Shown piece by piece: positions 47,037 through 57,545 of a stretch of DNA of 64,000 nucleotides (its first letter is position 1; each line of letters starts with the position of its first letter). The notes under the pieces were generated by a model. It had not been told where the DNA came from, made no database searches, and worked only from the letters and a program-made list of their open reading frames with translations. The DNA lies in the NCBI RefSeq assembly GCF_011170125.1, contig NZ_BLLN01000002.1, positions 1,507,410 through 1,571,409 of the forward strand. Reading direction: 5' to 3'. The DNA is from Streptomyces diastaticus subsp. diastaticus. Its GTDB lineage: Bacteria; Actinomycetota; Actinomycetes; Streptomycetales; Streptomycetaceae. The translations under genes and the position numbers were made by a program.

Positions 47037-47159
47037 GAGGGCTGAGTGATCGAAGGAAATGGCCGTCGGGCAGATGTCCGACAGCGTCGATCGCGCAGGT
47101 GACGATTACGTACCAGCCTGGAGGCTCAAAGTGACGCGCATCAGCTCGGGAGGGCGGGT

Positions 47160-47771
47160 ATGACATCCGTCCTCGTCTGCGACGACTCCCCGCTTGCCCG
47201 AGAGGCACTCCGCCGGGCGGTCGCGACCGTGCCCGGTGTCGAGCGTGTGACGACCGCGGCCAACGGCGAGGAAGTCCTCCGCCGCTGGGGCGCCGACCGC
47301 TCCGATCTGATTCTGATGGATGTCCGGATGCCCGGACTCGGCGGTGTGGAGACCGTCCGGCGGCTGCTCTCGGCCGACCCGGGCGCCCGCATCATCATGC
47401 TGACCGTCGCCGAGGACCTCGACGGGGTCGCCCTCGCGGTGGCGGCCGGCGCCCGCGGCTACCTGCACAAGGACGCCTCCCGGGCCGAACTGCGGGCCAC
47501 CGTCACCCAGGCGCTCGCCGACCCGACCTGGCGGCTCGCCCCGCGCCGCCTGCGCTCCGCCGAGATGGGTGCCGCGCCCACGCTCACGGCGCGCGAGATC
47601 CAGGTGCTGGAGGGGATGAGCCACGGCCGTTCCAACGCCGAGATCGGCCGCGAGCTGTTCCTCTCCGAGGACACCGTCAAGACGCACGCCCGGCGCCTGT
47701 TCAAGAAACTCGGCGCCTCCGACCGCGCGCACGCCGTGGCCCTCGGATTCCGCTGGGGCCTGGTCCGCTGA
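47160..47771 (+). CDS. bldM: Response regulator BldM
   Basis: BldM is an orphan NarL/FixJ-type regulator needed for aerial growth and sporulation; it acts as a homodimer or together with WhiI. The 203-aa protein has a receiver domain (about 1-115; D54 in LILMDVRMPGLGG) and a LuxR-type HTH (about 138-200; LTAREIQVLEGMSHGRSNAE, FLSEDTVKTHARRLFKKLGA). In S. coelicolor D54 is present but phosphorylation is reported not to be required. There is no partner kinase gene here. The start has GGGAGGGCGGGT upstream. Confidence 0.94.
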   Translation: MTSVLVCDDSPLAREALRRAVATVPGVERVTTAANGEEVLRRWGADRSDLILMDVRMPGLGGVETVRRLLSADPGARIIMLTVAEDLDGVALAVAAGARGYLHKDASRAELRATVTQALADPTWRLAPRRLRSAEMGAAPTLTAREIQVLEGMSHGRSNAEIGRELFLSEDTVKTHARRLFKKLGASDRAHAVALGFRWGLVR

Positions 47772-47783
47772 CCTGCGGGTCCT

Positions 47784-47809
47784 CCCCGTCCGCCGTACGG
47801 CGGACGGGG
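47784..47809 (+). terminator. Terminator after bldM
   Basis: A 26-base perfect palindrome beginning CCCCGTCCGCCG lies 12 bases after the bldM stop. Confidence 0.7.
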
Positions 47810-48023
47810 CGCACACCCCGGTTTCTCCGCCTCGCCAGGACGGCTCGCGCCGGTTCGCGCGCCGATGCCGCATCCTTGAGGGGTGGAGTTCCTCGGGAAC
47901 GAGTCGGTCGAGCGGCAGGGGAGGGCGCAGTCGATGAGGTCCGGCGCACCTGCTCATAACGCTTCGGTGCACAACGAGGGACGCGATGTCCCGGAACGTT
48001 CGGCGCCAAGGCACCATGGACCG

Positions 48024-50244
<2,221 letters not shown>

Positions 50245-50260
50245 GCCCCACCGCCCCAGG

Positions 50261-50285
50261 GGCGGCCCGGTACACCCGGGCCGCC
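50261..50285 (+). terminator. Hairpin between guaB and guaB3
   Basis: GGCGGCCCGG pairs perfectly with CCGGGCCGCC around TACAC, 16 bases after the guaB stop. Confidence 0.65.
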
Positions 50286-50343
50286 TCTTCGGCGTGCGGG
50301 CGGGGGATACTGACGGACTTGAGACCCAAGGAAAGGCCACCCA

Positions 50344-51471
50344 GTGACTGAGATCGAGATCGGGCGCGGCAAGCGCGGCCGGAGGGCGTACGCGTTCGAC
50401 GACATCGCCGTCGTCCCGAGTCGCCGCACCCGCGACCCGAAGGAGGTCTCGATCGCCTGGCAGATCGACGCCTACCGCTTCGAGCTTCCCTTCCTCGCCG
50501 CCCCCATGGACTCCATCGTCTCCCCGCAGACGGCGATCCGCGTCGGCGAGATGGGCGGCCTCGGCGTGCTCAACCTCGAAGGGCTCTGGACCCGCTACGA
50601 GGACCCGCAGCCGCTGCTGGACGAGATCGCCGACGAGCTGGACGAGGAGCGCGCCACCCGCCGCCTCCAGGAGATCTACGACGCGCCGATCCAGGAGGAG
50701 CTGATCGGCCGCCGGATCAAGGAGGTCCGCGACGCGGGCGTCATCACGGCCGCCGCGCTCTCCCCGCAGCGCACCGCCCAGTTCTCCAAGGCGGTCGTCG
50801 ACGCGGGCGTCGACATCTTCGTCATCCGCGGCACCACCGTCTCCGCCGAGCACGTCTCCGGCGCCGCCGAGCCGCTCAACCTGAAGCAGTTCATCTACGA
50901 GCTGGACGTGCCGGTGATCGTCGGCGGTTGCGCCACGTACACCGCCGCGCTGCACCTGATGCGCACCGGCGCGGCCGGCGTGCTGGTCGGTTTCGGCGGC
51001 GGCGCCGCCCACACCACCCGCAACGTGCTCGGCATCCAGGTCCCGATGGCCACCGCCGTCGCCGACGTGGCGGCCGCCCGCCGCGACTACCTGGACGAGT
51101 CCGGCGGCCGGTACGTGCACGTCATCGCCGACGGCGGGGTCGGCTGGTCCGGCGACCTGCCGAAGGCCATCGCCTGCGGCGCCGACGCCGTCATGATGGG
51201 TTCCCCGCTGGCCCGCGCCACCGACGCGCCCGGCAAGGGGCACCACTGGGGCATGGAGGCCGTGCACGAGGACGTGCCGCGCGGCAAGCTGGTCGACCTC
51301 GGCATGGTCGGCACCACCGAGGAGATCCTCACCGGCCCGTCCCGCACCCCCGACGGCTCGATGAACATGTTCGGCGCGCTCCGCCGGTCGATGGCGACCA
51401 CCGGCTACAGCGAGCTGAAGGAGTTCCAGCGCGTCGAGGTCACGGTCGCGGACTCCCACCACAAGCGCTGA
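50344..51471 (+). CDS. guaB3: GuaB3-family IMP dehydrogenase/GMP reductase-like protein
   Basis: The 375-aa protein has the IMPDH barrel (RAYAFDDIAVVPSRRTRDPK, FLAAPMDSIVS, IADGGVGWSGDLPKAIACGA) but no CBS domains. Where GuaB has GPGSICTTR, this protein has GGGAAHTTR (218-226), so the catalytic cysteine is missing. This is the actinobacterial GuaB3 group, conserved next to guaB; its activity is not established in Streptomyces, while a cyanobacterial GuaB3 has been described as a GMP reductase. The start GTG is preceded by AAGGAAAGG. Confidence 0.92.
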   Translation: MTEIEIGRGKRGRRAYAFDDIAVVPSRRTRDPKEVSIAWQIDAYRFELPFLAAPMDSIVSPQTAIRVGEMGGLGVLNLEGLWTRYEDPQPLLDEIADELDEERATRRLQEIYDAPIQEELIGRRIKEVRDAGVITAAALSPQRTAQFSKAVVDAGVDIFVIRGTTVSAEHVSGAAEPLNLKQFIYELDVPVIVGGCATYTAALHLMRTGAAGVLVGFGGGAAHTTRNVLGIQVPMATAVADVAAARRDYLDESGGRYVHVIADGGVGWSGDLPKAIACGADAVMMGSPLARATDAPGKGHHWGMEAVHEDVPRGKLVDLGMVGTTEEILTGPSRTPDGSMNMFGALRRSMATTGYSELKEFQRVEVTVADSHHKR

Positions 51472-51481
51472 CCCGCCCGCA

Positions 51482-51520
51482 CCGCTGCCCGGCACCCCTC
51501 CGCGGAGTGCCGGGCAGCGG
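51482..51520. terminator. Bidirectional terminator between guaB3 and the NDP-sugar dehydrogenase gene
   Basis: CCGCTGCCCGGCAC pairs perfectly with GTGCCGGGCAGCGG across an 11-base loop, between two convergent stops. Confidence 0.75.
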
Positions 51521-51535
51521 CGTGTCCGGGCCGGG

Positions 51536-52801
51536 TCAGAGGCGGTGGGCGGCGCCCGCCGGGGTGGTTCCCCGGGTGTCGAGGAGGAGCTGCGCCTTCA
51601 CGGCGAGCCCCTGGAGGTCGTACGTGCGGTGGTTCTGGAGCAGGATCGTCAGGTCCGCCTCGGCCGCCGCCTCGTAGAGGGAGTCCGCGCGCGGCACCGG
51701 GCGGCCCGCCGGGGACCAGTGCGGGACGTACGGGTCGTGGTAGCTGACCGAGGCGCCGCGTTCCGTCAGGCGCAGGGCGATCTCCTGGGCGGCGGCGCCC
51801 TGCTGGTCGGCGACGTCCGGCTTGTAGGTGACGCCGAGCAGCAGCACGCGGGCGGCGCGGGCGGACTTGCCGTGCTCGTTGAGGAGCTGGGTGGCGCGCT
51901 GGATGACGTACTGCGGCATACGGGCGTTGATGTCGCGGGCCAGCGAGACCATGCGCAGGCCGTTGCCCGGAGTGGCGTCGGCGTGCGGCAGGCAGCTGGG
52001 GTCCAGCGGTACGCCGTGGCCGCCGACGCCGGGGCCGGGACGGAACGCCTGGAAGCCGTACGGCTTGGTCTCGGCGCAGCGGATGACGTCCCACAGGTCG
52101 ACGCCGAGGTCGTGGCAGAGCACCGCCATCTCGTTGACCAGGGCGAGGTTCACGTGCCGGTAGTTGGTCTCCAGGACCTGCACCGTCTCGGCCTCGCGGG
52201 GGCCGCGGGCGCGGACCACCTTGTCGGTGAGGCGGCCGTAGAAGGCGGCGGCGGACTCGGTGCAGGCCGGGGTGAGACCGCCGATGACCTTGGGGGTGGC
52301 GGCATAGCCGTGGGCACGGTTGCCGGGGTCGGTGCGGCCGGGGGAGTAGGCGAGGTGGAAGTCGCGGCCGGCCCTGAGGCCCGAGCCGGACTCCAGCAGC
52401 GGCCGCAGGAACTCCTCGGTGGTGCCGGGCCCCGCCGGGGTCTCCAGGATGACCGTCGTGTGCGGGCGCAGCCGGGCCGCGAGCGCCCGGGCGGCCTCGG
52501 CGAGCGGCACCAGGTCGACGCCGCCGGACGGGCCGGGGGGCGCCGGGGCGCAGATCACGGCGGTACGGACCCGGCCCAGCTCGATCGGGTCGGCGGTGGG
52601 GCGGAATCCGCCGGAGAGCATCCGGCGCACGTCGGCCGCGGTGAGCGCGCCCTCGGCGCCGGTGCCGGGGAGGCGGCCGGAGGCCAGGTCGCGGGCGCGG
52701 GCCGGGTCGTAGCCGACGGTGTCGACGCCCGCACCGACGGCGGCCTGGGCGAGCGGCAGGCCGTGCGAGCCGAGTCCGATGACGGCGAGGTCTGCGGGCA
52801 T
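51536..52801 (-). CDS. UDP-glucose/GDP-mannose dehydrogenase-family protein lacking the catalytic cysteine
   Basis: Family members oxidise UDP-sugars to uronic acids for exopolysaccharide. The N-terminal Rossmann domain (DLAVIGLGSHGLPLAQAAVG), ETNYRHVNLALVNEMAVLCH and the C-terminal VLLLGVTYKPDVADQQGAAA are intact, and 421 aa is normal. The active-site loop, usually GGHCIPxDP, reads GPGVGGHGVPLDPSCLP: the cysteine is Gly (G263), with a Cys seven residues later. It may be inactive, or use a different mechanism, perhaps only alcohol-to-aldehyde oxidation. It stands alone. Confidence 0.85.
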   Translation of the reverse strand: MPADLAVIGLGSHGLPLAQAAVGAGVDTVGYDPARARDLASGRLPGTGAEGALTAADVRRMLSGGFRPTADPIELGRVRTAVICAPAPPGPSGGVDLVPLAEAARALAARLRPHTTVILETPAGPGTTEEFLRPLLESGSGLRAGRDFHLAYSPGRTDPGNRAHGYAATPKVIGGLTPACTESAAAFYGRLTDKVVRARGPREAETVQVLETNYRHVNLALVNEMAVLCHDLGVDLWDVIRCAETKPYGFQAFRPGPGVGGHGVPLDPSCLPHADATPGNGLRMVSLARDINARMPQYVIQRATQLLNEHGKSARAARVLLLGVTYKPDVADQQGAAAQEIALRLTERGASVSYHDPYVPHWSPAGRPVPRADSLYEAAAEADLTILLQNHRTYDLQGLAVKAQLLLDTRGTTPAGAAHRL

Positions 52802-53274
52802 GGCGGTGGACCGTCCTTCCCAGGGGCCGGGGCGTCGGGGGAGCGCGGGGCGCGCCGGTCCGGGCTCCCCGAGGCGCCGCGGGACCGGCGCGGACCTGCG
52901 TGAATGTCACACTAGGCATACATATGACCGAGATGCGGTATTGGTGTCCGGCTCGGGTGCATGTCGGCGCCCCGGAGCACGCCGCGCACCGCCGTTCAGG
53001 TGGCCCGGCTGCCTCCCGGCGGTGGCCGATACGGGACAAGCGGGTCAGAATTCGGGCAGAGGGGCCGGGGTTTCCGGGAGGCCGCGCGTGGGCCGTCCGG
53101 GGAACGGGCACACGAACGCCGTGGGCCCGCCCGGCGTACCGCGCCGCCACGCCGTCCGGAGCGCCTGCCGGCGGCGGCTCGGCCGTCCGGGTGCGTCCCG
53201 GCGGGCCGTCCGGGCACCCACCCGCCGCGGCAGCGGGCCAGACCAGACCAGACGGACGTCACGGGAGGTTACGG
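52802..53274. other. Divergent intergenic region upstream of glpD
   Basis: These 473 bases hold no gene. An AT-rich pocket at about 52903-52940 (GAATGTCACACTAGGCATAC then ATATGACC) is the likely promoter/operator region between the NDP-sugar dehydrogenase gene and glpD, but no hexamer pair is convincing. The right part is GC-rich without structure I can name. Confidence 0.4.
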
Positions 53275-54981
53275 GTGAGGACAGGCACACTGGGGCCGGA
53301 CGAGCGGGCCGAGGCGCTCGCCGCGATGGCCGAACGGGAACTGGACATCCTCGTGGTGGGCGGCGGGGTGGTCGGCGCGGGAACGGCGCTGGACTCCGTC
53401 ACCCGGGGACTGTCCACCGGCCTCGTCGAGGCCCGCGACTGGGCGTCCGGCACCTCCAGTCGCTCCAGCAAGCTCATCCACGGTGGCCTGCGCTACCTGG
53501 AGATGCTCGACTTCGCCCTGGTCAGGGAGGCCCTGAAGGAGCGCGGCCTGCTCCTGGGACGGCTCGCCCCGCACCTGGTCAAGCCGGTGCCCTTCCTCTA
53601 CCCCCTCCAGCACCCCGTCTGGGAGCGCTTCTACGCCGGAGCGGGCGTCGCCCTCTACGACGGCATGGCGATGGCCCGGGGCCACGGCCGGGGCCTGCCC
53701 GCCCACCGCCACCTCAGCCGCGGGCGCGCCCTGCGCGTAGCCCCCTGCCTGCGCAAGGACGCCCTGGTCGGCGCCCTCCAGTACTACGACGCCGAGATGG
53801 ACGACGCCCGGTACGTCCTCACCCTCGTCCGCACCGCCGCCGCGTACGGCGCCAAGGTCGCCAACGGGGCACGCGTCACCGGCTTCGTCCGCGAAGGCGA
53901 ACGGGTCGTCGGCGCCCTCGTCACCGACGTCGAGAACGGCGGCGAGTACGAGATCCGCGCCAAGCAGGTCGTCAACGCCACCGGCGTCTGGACCGACGAC
54001 ACCCAGGCCATGGTCGGCGAGCGCGGGCAGTTCCACGTCCGTGCCTCCAAGGGCGTCCACCTGGTCGTCCCCAAGGACCGCATCAACTCCTCCACCGGCC
54101 TCATCCTGCGCACCGAGAAGTCGGTGCTCTTCGTCATCCCCTGGGGCCGGCACTGGATCGTCGGCACCACCGACACCGAGTGGGACCTCGACAAGGCCCA
54201 CCCGGCCGCCTCCAGCGCCGACATCGACTACGTGCTGGAGCACGTCAACAACGTCCTCTCCGTGCCCCTCTCCCGGGACGACGTGGAAGGCGTCTACGCC
54301 GGCCTCCGCCCGCTGCTCGCCGGGGAGTCCGACGCCACCAGCAAGCTCTCCCGCGAGCACACCGTCGCCCACCCGGTGCCCGGGCTGGTGGTCGTGGCCG
54401 GGGGCAAGTACACGACGTACCGGATCATGGCGAAGGACGCCGTGGACGAGGCGGTGCGCGGACTGAACCAGCGCGTCGCCGACTGCGTCACCGAGGAGGT
54501 CCCCCTGCTCGGCGCCGAGGGCTATCAGGCCCTGTGGAACGCCCGCGCCCGCACCGCCGCCCGGACCGGTCTGCACGTCGTCCGCATCGAGCACCTGCTC
54601 AACCGGTACGGCACCCTCACCGAGGAGGTGCTCCGCCTCATCGCGGAGGACCCGTCGCTGGGCGAGCCGCTGCGCTACGCCGACGACTACCTCCGCGCCG
54701 AGATCGTCTACGCCGCCACCCACGAGAGCGCCCACCACCTCGACGACATCCTCACGCGCCGCACCCGCCTCTCCATCGAGACCTTCGACCGGGGAACGCG
54801 CAGCGCCCGCGAGTGCGCTGAACTGGTCGCGCCGGTCCTCGGCTGGGACCAGGAGCGCATCGACAACGAGGTCGCCCACTACGAGATGCGGGTCGAGGCC
54901 GAACGCGAGTCCCAGCGCCAGCCGGACGACCTGACGGCGGACGCGGCCCGGCTGGGGGCGCCGGACATCGTCCAGGGCTAG
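53275..54981 (+). CDS. glpD: Aerobic glycerol-3-phosphate dehydrogenase
   Basis: GlpD oxidises glycerol-3-phosphate to dihydroxyacetone phosphate at the membrane, passing electrons to quinone. The FAD motif is ELDILVVGGGVVGAGTALDS, then SGTSSRSSKLIHGGLRYLEM, and GGKYTTYRIMAKDAVDEAVR near the end of the DAO domain; a C-terminal helical domain follows (about 430-555). The frame is open to 52900, but GGGAGGTTACGG before the GTG 53275 and the family N-terminus give 568 aa. No glpF or glpK is in the window. Confidence 0.94.
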   Translation: MRTGTLGPDERAEALAAMAERELDILVVGGGVVGAGTALDSVTRGLSTGLVEARDWASGTSSRSSKLIHGGLRYLEMLDFALVREALKERGLLLGRLAPHLVKPVPFLYPLQHPVWERFYAGAGVALYDGMAMARGHGRGLPAHRHLSRGRALRVAPCLRKDALVGALQYYDAEMDDARYVLTLVRTAAAYGAKVANGARVTGFVREGERVVGALVTDVENGGEYEIRAKQVVNATGVWTDDTQAMVGERGQFHVRASKGVHLVVPKDRINSSTGLILRTEKSVLFVIPWGRHWIVGTTDTEWDLDKAHPAASSADIDYVLEHVNNVLSVPLSRDDVEGVYAGLRPLLAGESDATSKLSREHTVAHPVPGLVVVAGGKYTTYRIMAKDAVDEAVRGLNQRVADCVTEEVPLLGAEGYQALWNARARTAARTGLHVVRIEHLLNRYGTLTEEVLRLIAEDPSLGEPLRYADDYLRAEIVYAATHESAHHLDDILTRRTRLSIETFDRGTRSARECAELVAPVLGWDQERIDNEVAHYEMRVEAERESQRQPDDLTADAARLGAPDIVQG

Positions 54982-55453
54982 GCGACGTCCGCGAAGTCCC
55001 GCACGGCGCCCACGGGCGCCCGGCACGCACGCTCGCCCCACCGGGTGACAGCCCGAGTACGCCCGGTACGAGAGCTTCCGCCCGGCGTTCCGAGCGCACG
55101 CACCGGACACCGCGGGCACCGCACAGGACTTCGGAGACACCCCGCACGGCCCGTCCCTGACGGGCGTCGAGCGCCCGCCGGGCCGGGGTGTGGCCTGGTC
55201 GGGGAGTGGCGCGGGCAGGACGGGCCCCGCCGCGGAGAGGCCCCCGCCGGGCCTGCGGCCGACCCGGTCCGGGGGCTCGCGCGGGCCCGGGCGCCCGGAA
55301 CGCGATGATGTGTCGTCATATCGCGGGCGTCGGGGCCGAACTCGGCGTGGTCCTGCGGGGGAGTGGCGGCCGGGGCCCCCATCCCCAGGCGTACCCAGCT
55401 CCCCGGGTGAGGGACAATGAAGGCTCTGTCGGGGCGGGTTGCAGAGGGGACGC
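54982..55453. other. Intergenic region between glpD and the kinase gene, with a coding-like fragment
   Basis: These 472 bases contain no intact gene. A plus-strand segment at about 55050-55165 reads EYARYESFRPAFRAHAPDTA then GTAQDFGDTPHGPSLTG with consistent G/C third positions, but it follows a stop codon directly and has no start, so it looks like a remnant. The rest shows nothing I can name. Confidence 0.4.
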
Positions 55454-57397
55454 ATGACGGACGCGGAGCAGTCGCAGAAGGCCCGTCGGGACGAGGACGG
55501 GGCCAGGGACGGCGGCCGGCTGCTCGCCGGGCGGTACCGGCTGGGTGGTGTGCTGGGCCGGGGTGGCATGGGTACGGTCTGGCGCGCCGAGGACGAGACG
55601 CTGGGCCGCACGGTCGCGGTCAAGGAACTCCGGTTCCCCTCCTCCATCGACGAGGAGGAGAAGCGCCGCCTCATCACCAGGACCCTGCGCGAGGCGAAGG
55701 CCATCGCCCGGATCCGCAGCAACGGCGCGGTCACCGTCTACGACGTGGTGGACGAGGACGACCGGCCGTGGATCGTGATGGAGCTGATCGAGGGCAAGTC
55801 CCTCGCCGAGGTGATCCGCGAGGACGGCACCCTCAGCCCCAGGCGCGCCGCCGAGGTCGGCCTCGCCATCCTCGGGGTGCTCCGGGCCGCGCACCGTGAG
55901 GGCATCCTGCACCGGGACGTGAAGCCGTCCAACGTGCTCATCGAGGGCGACGACGGCCGGGTCGTCCTCACCGACTTTGGTATCGCCCAGGTCGAGGGCG
56001 ACCCCTCGATCACCTCCACGGGCATGCTGGTCGGCGCCCCCTCGTACATCTCCCCGGAGCGCGCCCGCGGCCACAAGCCGGGCCCGGCCGCCGACCTCTG
56101 GTCGCTGGGCGGGCTGCTGTACGCGTCGGTCGAGGGCATTCCGCCCTACGACAAGGGCTCGGCCATCGCGACGCTCACCGCCGTGATGACGGAGCCGCTC
56201 GACCCGCCGAAGAACGCCGGGCCGCTCAGCGAGGTCATCTACGGGCTGCTCGCCAAGGACCCCGCGCAGCGCCTCGACGAGGCCGGGGCGCGCGCCCTGC
56301 TGCGCGAGGTGATCGCCACCGAGGAGGCGGGCGCGGGCCGGGCGGCCGACGCCACCAAGGTCGTGCCGCTGCCGAAGCCCGCCGACGGTGGCGCCCGCGA
56401 GAGCCGGCCGAAGCTGGAGAGGACACCGAGGGCGGCCGGGGCCCCGAAGGCGGCAGCCGCCGCCACCGCCGCCAAATCCCCGGCGCTGTGGCCGAAGATG
56501 CAGGCGTCCGACGACGCGCCCGCCGTCCCGCCGGCCGCCGTGTCGCCCGCCGCCGCGCCCACCAGGGCCACCGCCACGGGCGGACGGCCGCCGGTCGCGC
56601 GGGCCTCGCTCACCGACGTGGTGTCGCGGCGCGCGCTGCTGGTGGCGCTCGGCGTCGCCGTGCTGCTGGTCGCCACCGTGCTCGGCTTCGTCCTCACCCG
56701 GAGCGGCGACTCCGGCGGGAGCGACGCGGCCGGCGGCGACAAGAACGCCTCGGCGGGAGCCGGCGGCGGCGAGGGCGGTGACCGGGCCGGCGGCGGCAAG
56801 GGGCCCGTGCAGGACGGCGGGAAGGGCGGCGAGGTCTCCGAAGGCGGCAAGGGCGGCGAGGACTCCGGCGAGGACGGTGAGGACCAGGGCGACGACGGCG
56901 GCGGCAAGGGCGACGACGCCGGCGAGGGCAGCGGCCACGACCCCGGCGAGCCGGGCGACGACACCCTTGAGCACACCGCCTACCGCCACTCCCAGGGGTT
57001 CCGGATCGGCCTGCCCGAGGGCTGGAAGTACACCACCACCGGTGCCGCCGGGGCCCGCTTCACGGGCCCGGACGGGCAGAAGCTGCTGGTCGGCTGGACG
57101 GGCACGCCGAAGGACGACCCGGTCGCCGACTGGAAGGCGCAGGAGAAGTACATGCGCCGGGCGCAGTACGAGCGCATCCACATCGAGGCCGTCGACTACC
57201 GGGGCTGGAACACCGCCGACTGGGAGTTCACCTACGTCGACGGAGGCGTGAAGTACCGCTCGGTCGACCGGGGACTGGTCGTCGACAAGAGCCTCGGGTA
57301 CGGCCTGATGTACACCGCCAAGGACGCCGAGTGGCACTCCGAGCTGATCGAGGGCACCTGGCGGACCTTCACGGAGACGTTCCGGCCGAAGAAGTAG
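55454..57397 (+). CDS. Transmembrane serine/threonine protein kinase
   Basis: The 647-aa kinase has an intact catalytic domain (about 28-290): glycine loop GVLGRGGMGTVW, K57 in VAVKELR, HRDVKPSN (D155), DFG (D174) and SPE (200-202). A Pro/Ala juxtamembrane segment, one helix (about 393-414) and a Gly/Glu/Asp-rich external linker precede an extracytoplasmic domain (about 510-647; QGFRIGLPEGWKYTTTGAAG, DYRGWNTADWEFTYVDGG). The linker has GGKGGE-type repeats. GAGGGGA precedes the ATG. The next gene encodes a related pseudokinase. It probably senses the envelope. Confidence 0.93.
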   Translation: MTDAEQSQKARRDEDGARDGGRLLAGRYRLGGVLGRGGMGTVWRAEDETLGRTVAVKELRFPSSIDEEEKRRLITRTLREAKAIARIRSNGAVTVYDVVDEDDRPWIVMELIEGKSLAEVIREDGTLSPRRAAEVGLAILGVLRAAHREGILHRDVKPSNVLIEGDDGRVVLTDFGIAQVEGDPSITSTGMLVGAPSYISPERARGHKPGPAADLWSLGGLLYASVEGIPPYDKGSAIATLTAVMTEPLDPPKNAGPLSEVIYGLLAKDPAQRLDEAGARALLREVIATEEAGAGRAADATKVVPLPKPADGGARESRPKLERTPRAAGAPKAAAAATAAKSPALWPKMQASDDAPAVPPAAVSPAAAPTRATATGGRPPVARASLTDVVSRRALLVALGVAVLLVATVLGFVLTRSGDSGGSDAAGGDKNASAGAGGGEGGDRAGGGKGPVQDGGKGGEVSEGGKGGEDSGEDGEDQGDDGGGKGDDAGEGSGHDPGEPGDDTLEHTAYRHSQGFRIGLPEGWKYTTTGAAGARFTGPDGQKLLVGWTGTPKDDPVADWKAQEKYMRRAQYERIHIEAVDYRGWNTADWEFTYVDGGVKYRSVDRGLVVDKSLGYGLMYTAKDAEWHSELIEGTWRTFTETFRPKK

Positions 57398-57545
57398 GCA
57401 GCCCGGTTCCCGGGCAGATGACTCCTGGATCGCCCATCGCCCCATCTCGGTCCCCGTCGGCACGTATCGTGAGTGCCGGCACACTCGGACGGATGACAAC
57501 GGGCGTGTGTGCGAACGGATTTGGCCGTCGGGGAAGGGGGACGGA

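Larger units (their letters stand above)
46716..47159. other. whiD-bldM divergent regulatory region
   Basis: These 444 bases carry no gene. The whiD side has an AT-rich pocket (about 46837-46875) with the dyad TGACT-N12-AGTCA (46849-46870) and a TAGGAC/TAGATG area that may contain its promoter. The bldM side has the sigma-BldN promoter (47009-47036) and two GGTGACC copies (47001 and 47022) exactly 21 bases apart. Confidence 0.6.

Noticed and set aside
46716..47159. Extra small ORFs between whiD and bldM
   Set aside because: Frames such as 46791-47036 have poor codon bias and overlap the sigma-BldN promoter; they are regulatory DNA.
52900..53274. 125-residue N-terminal extension of GlpD
   Set aside because: No similarity to GlpD, poor codon use, and a good ribosome site lies before the GTG at 53275.
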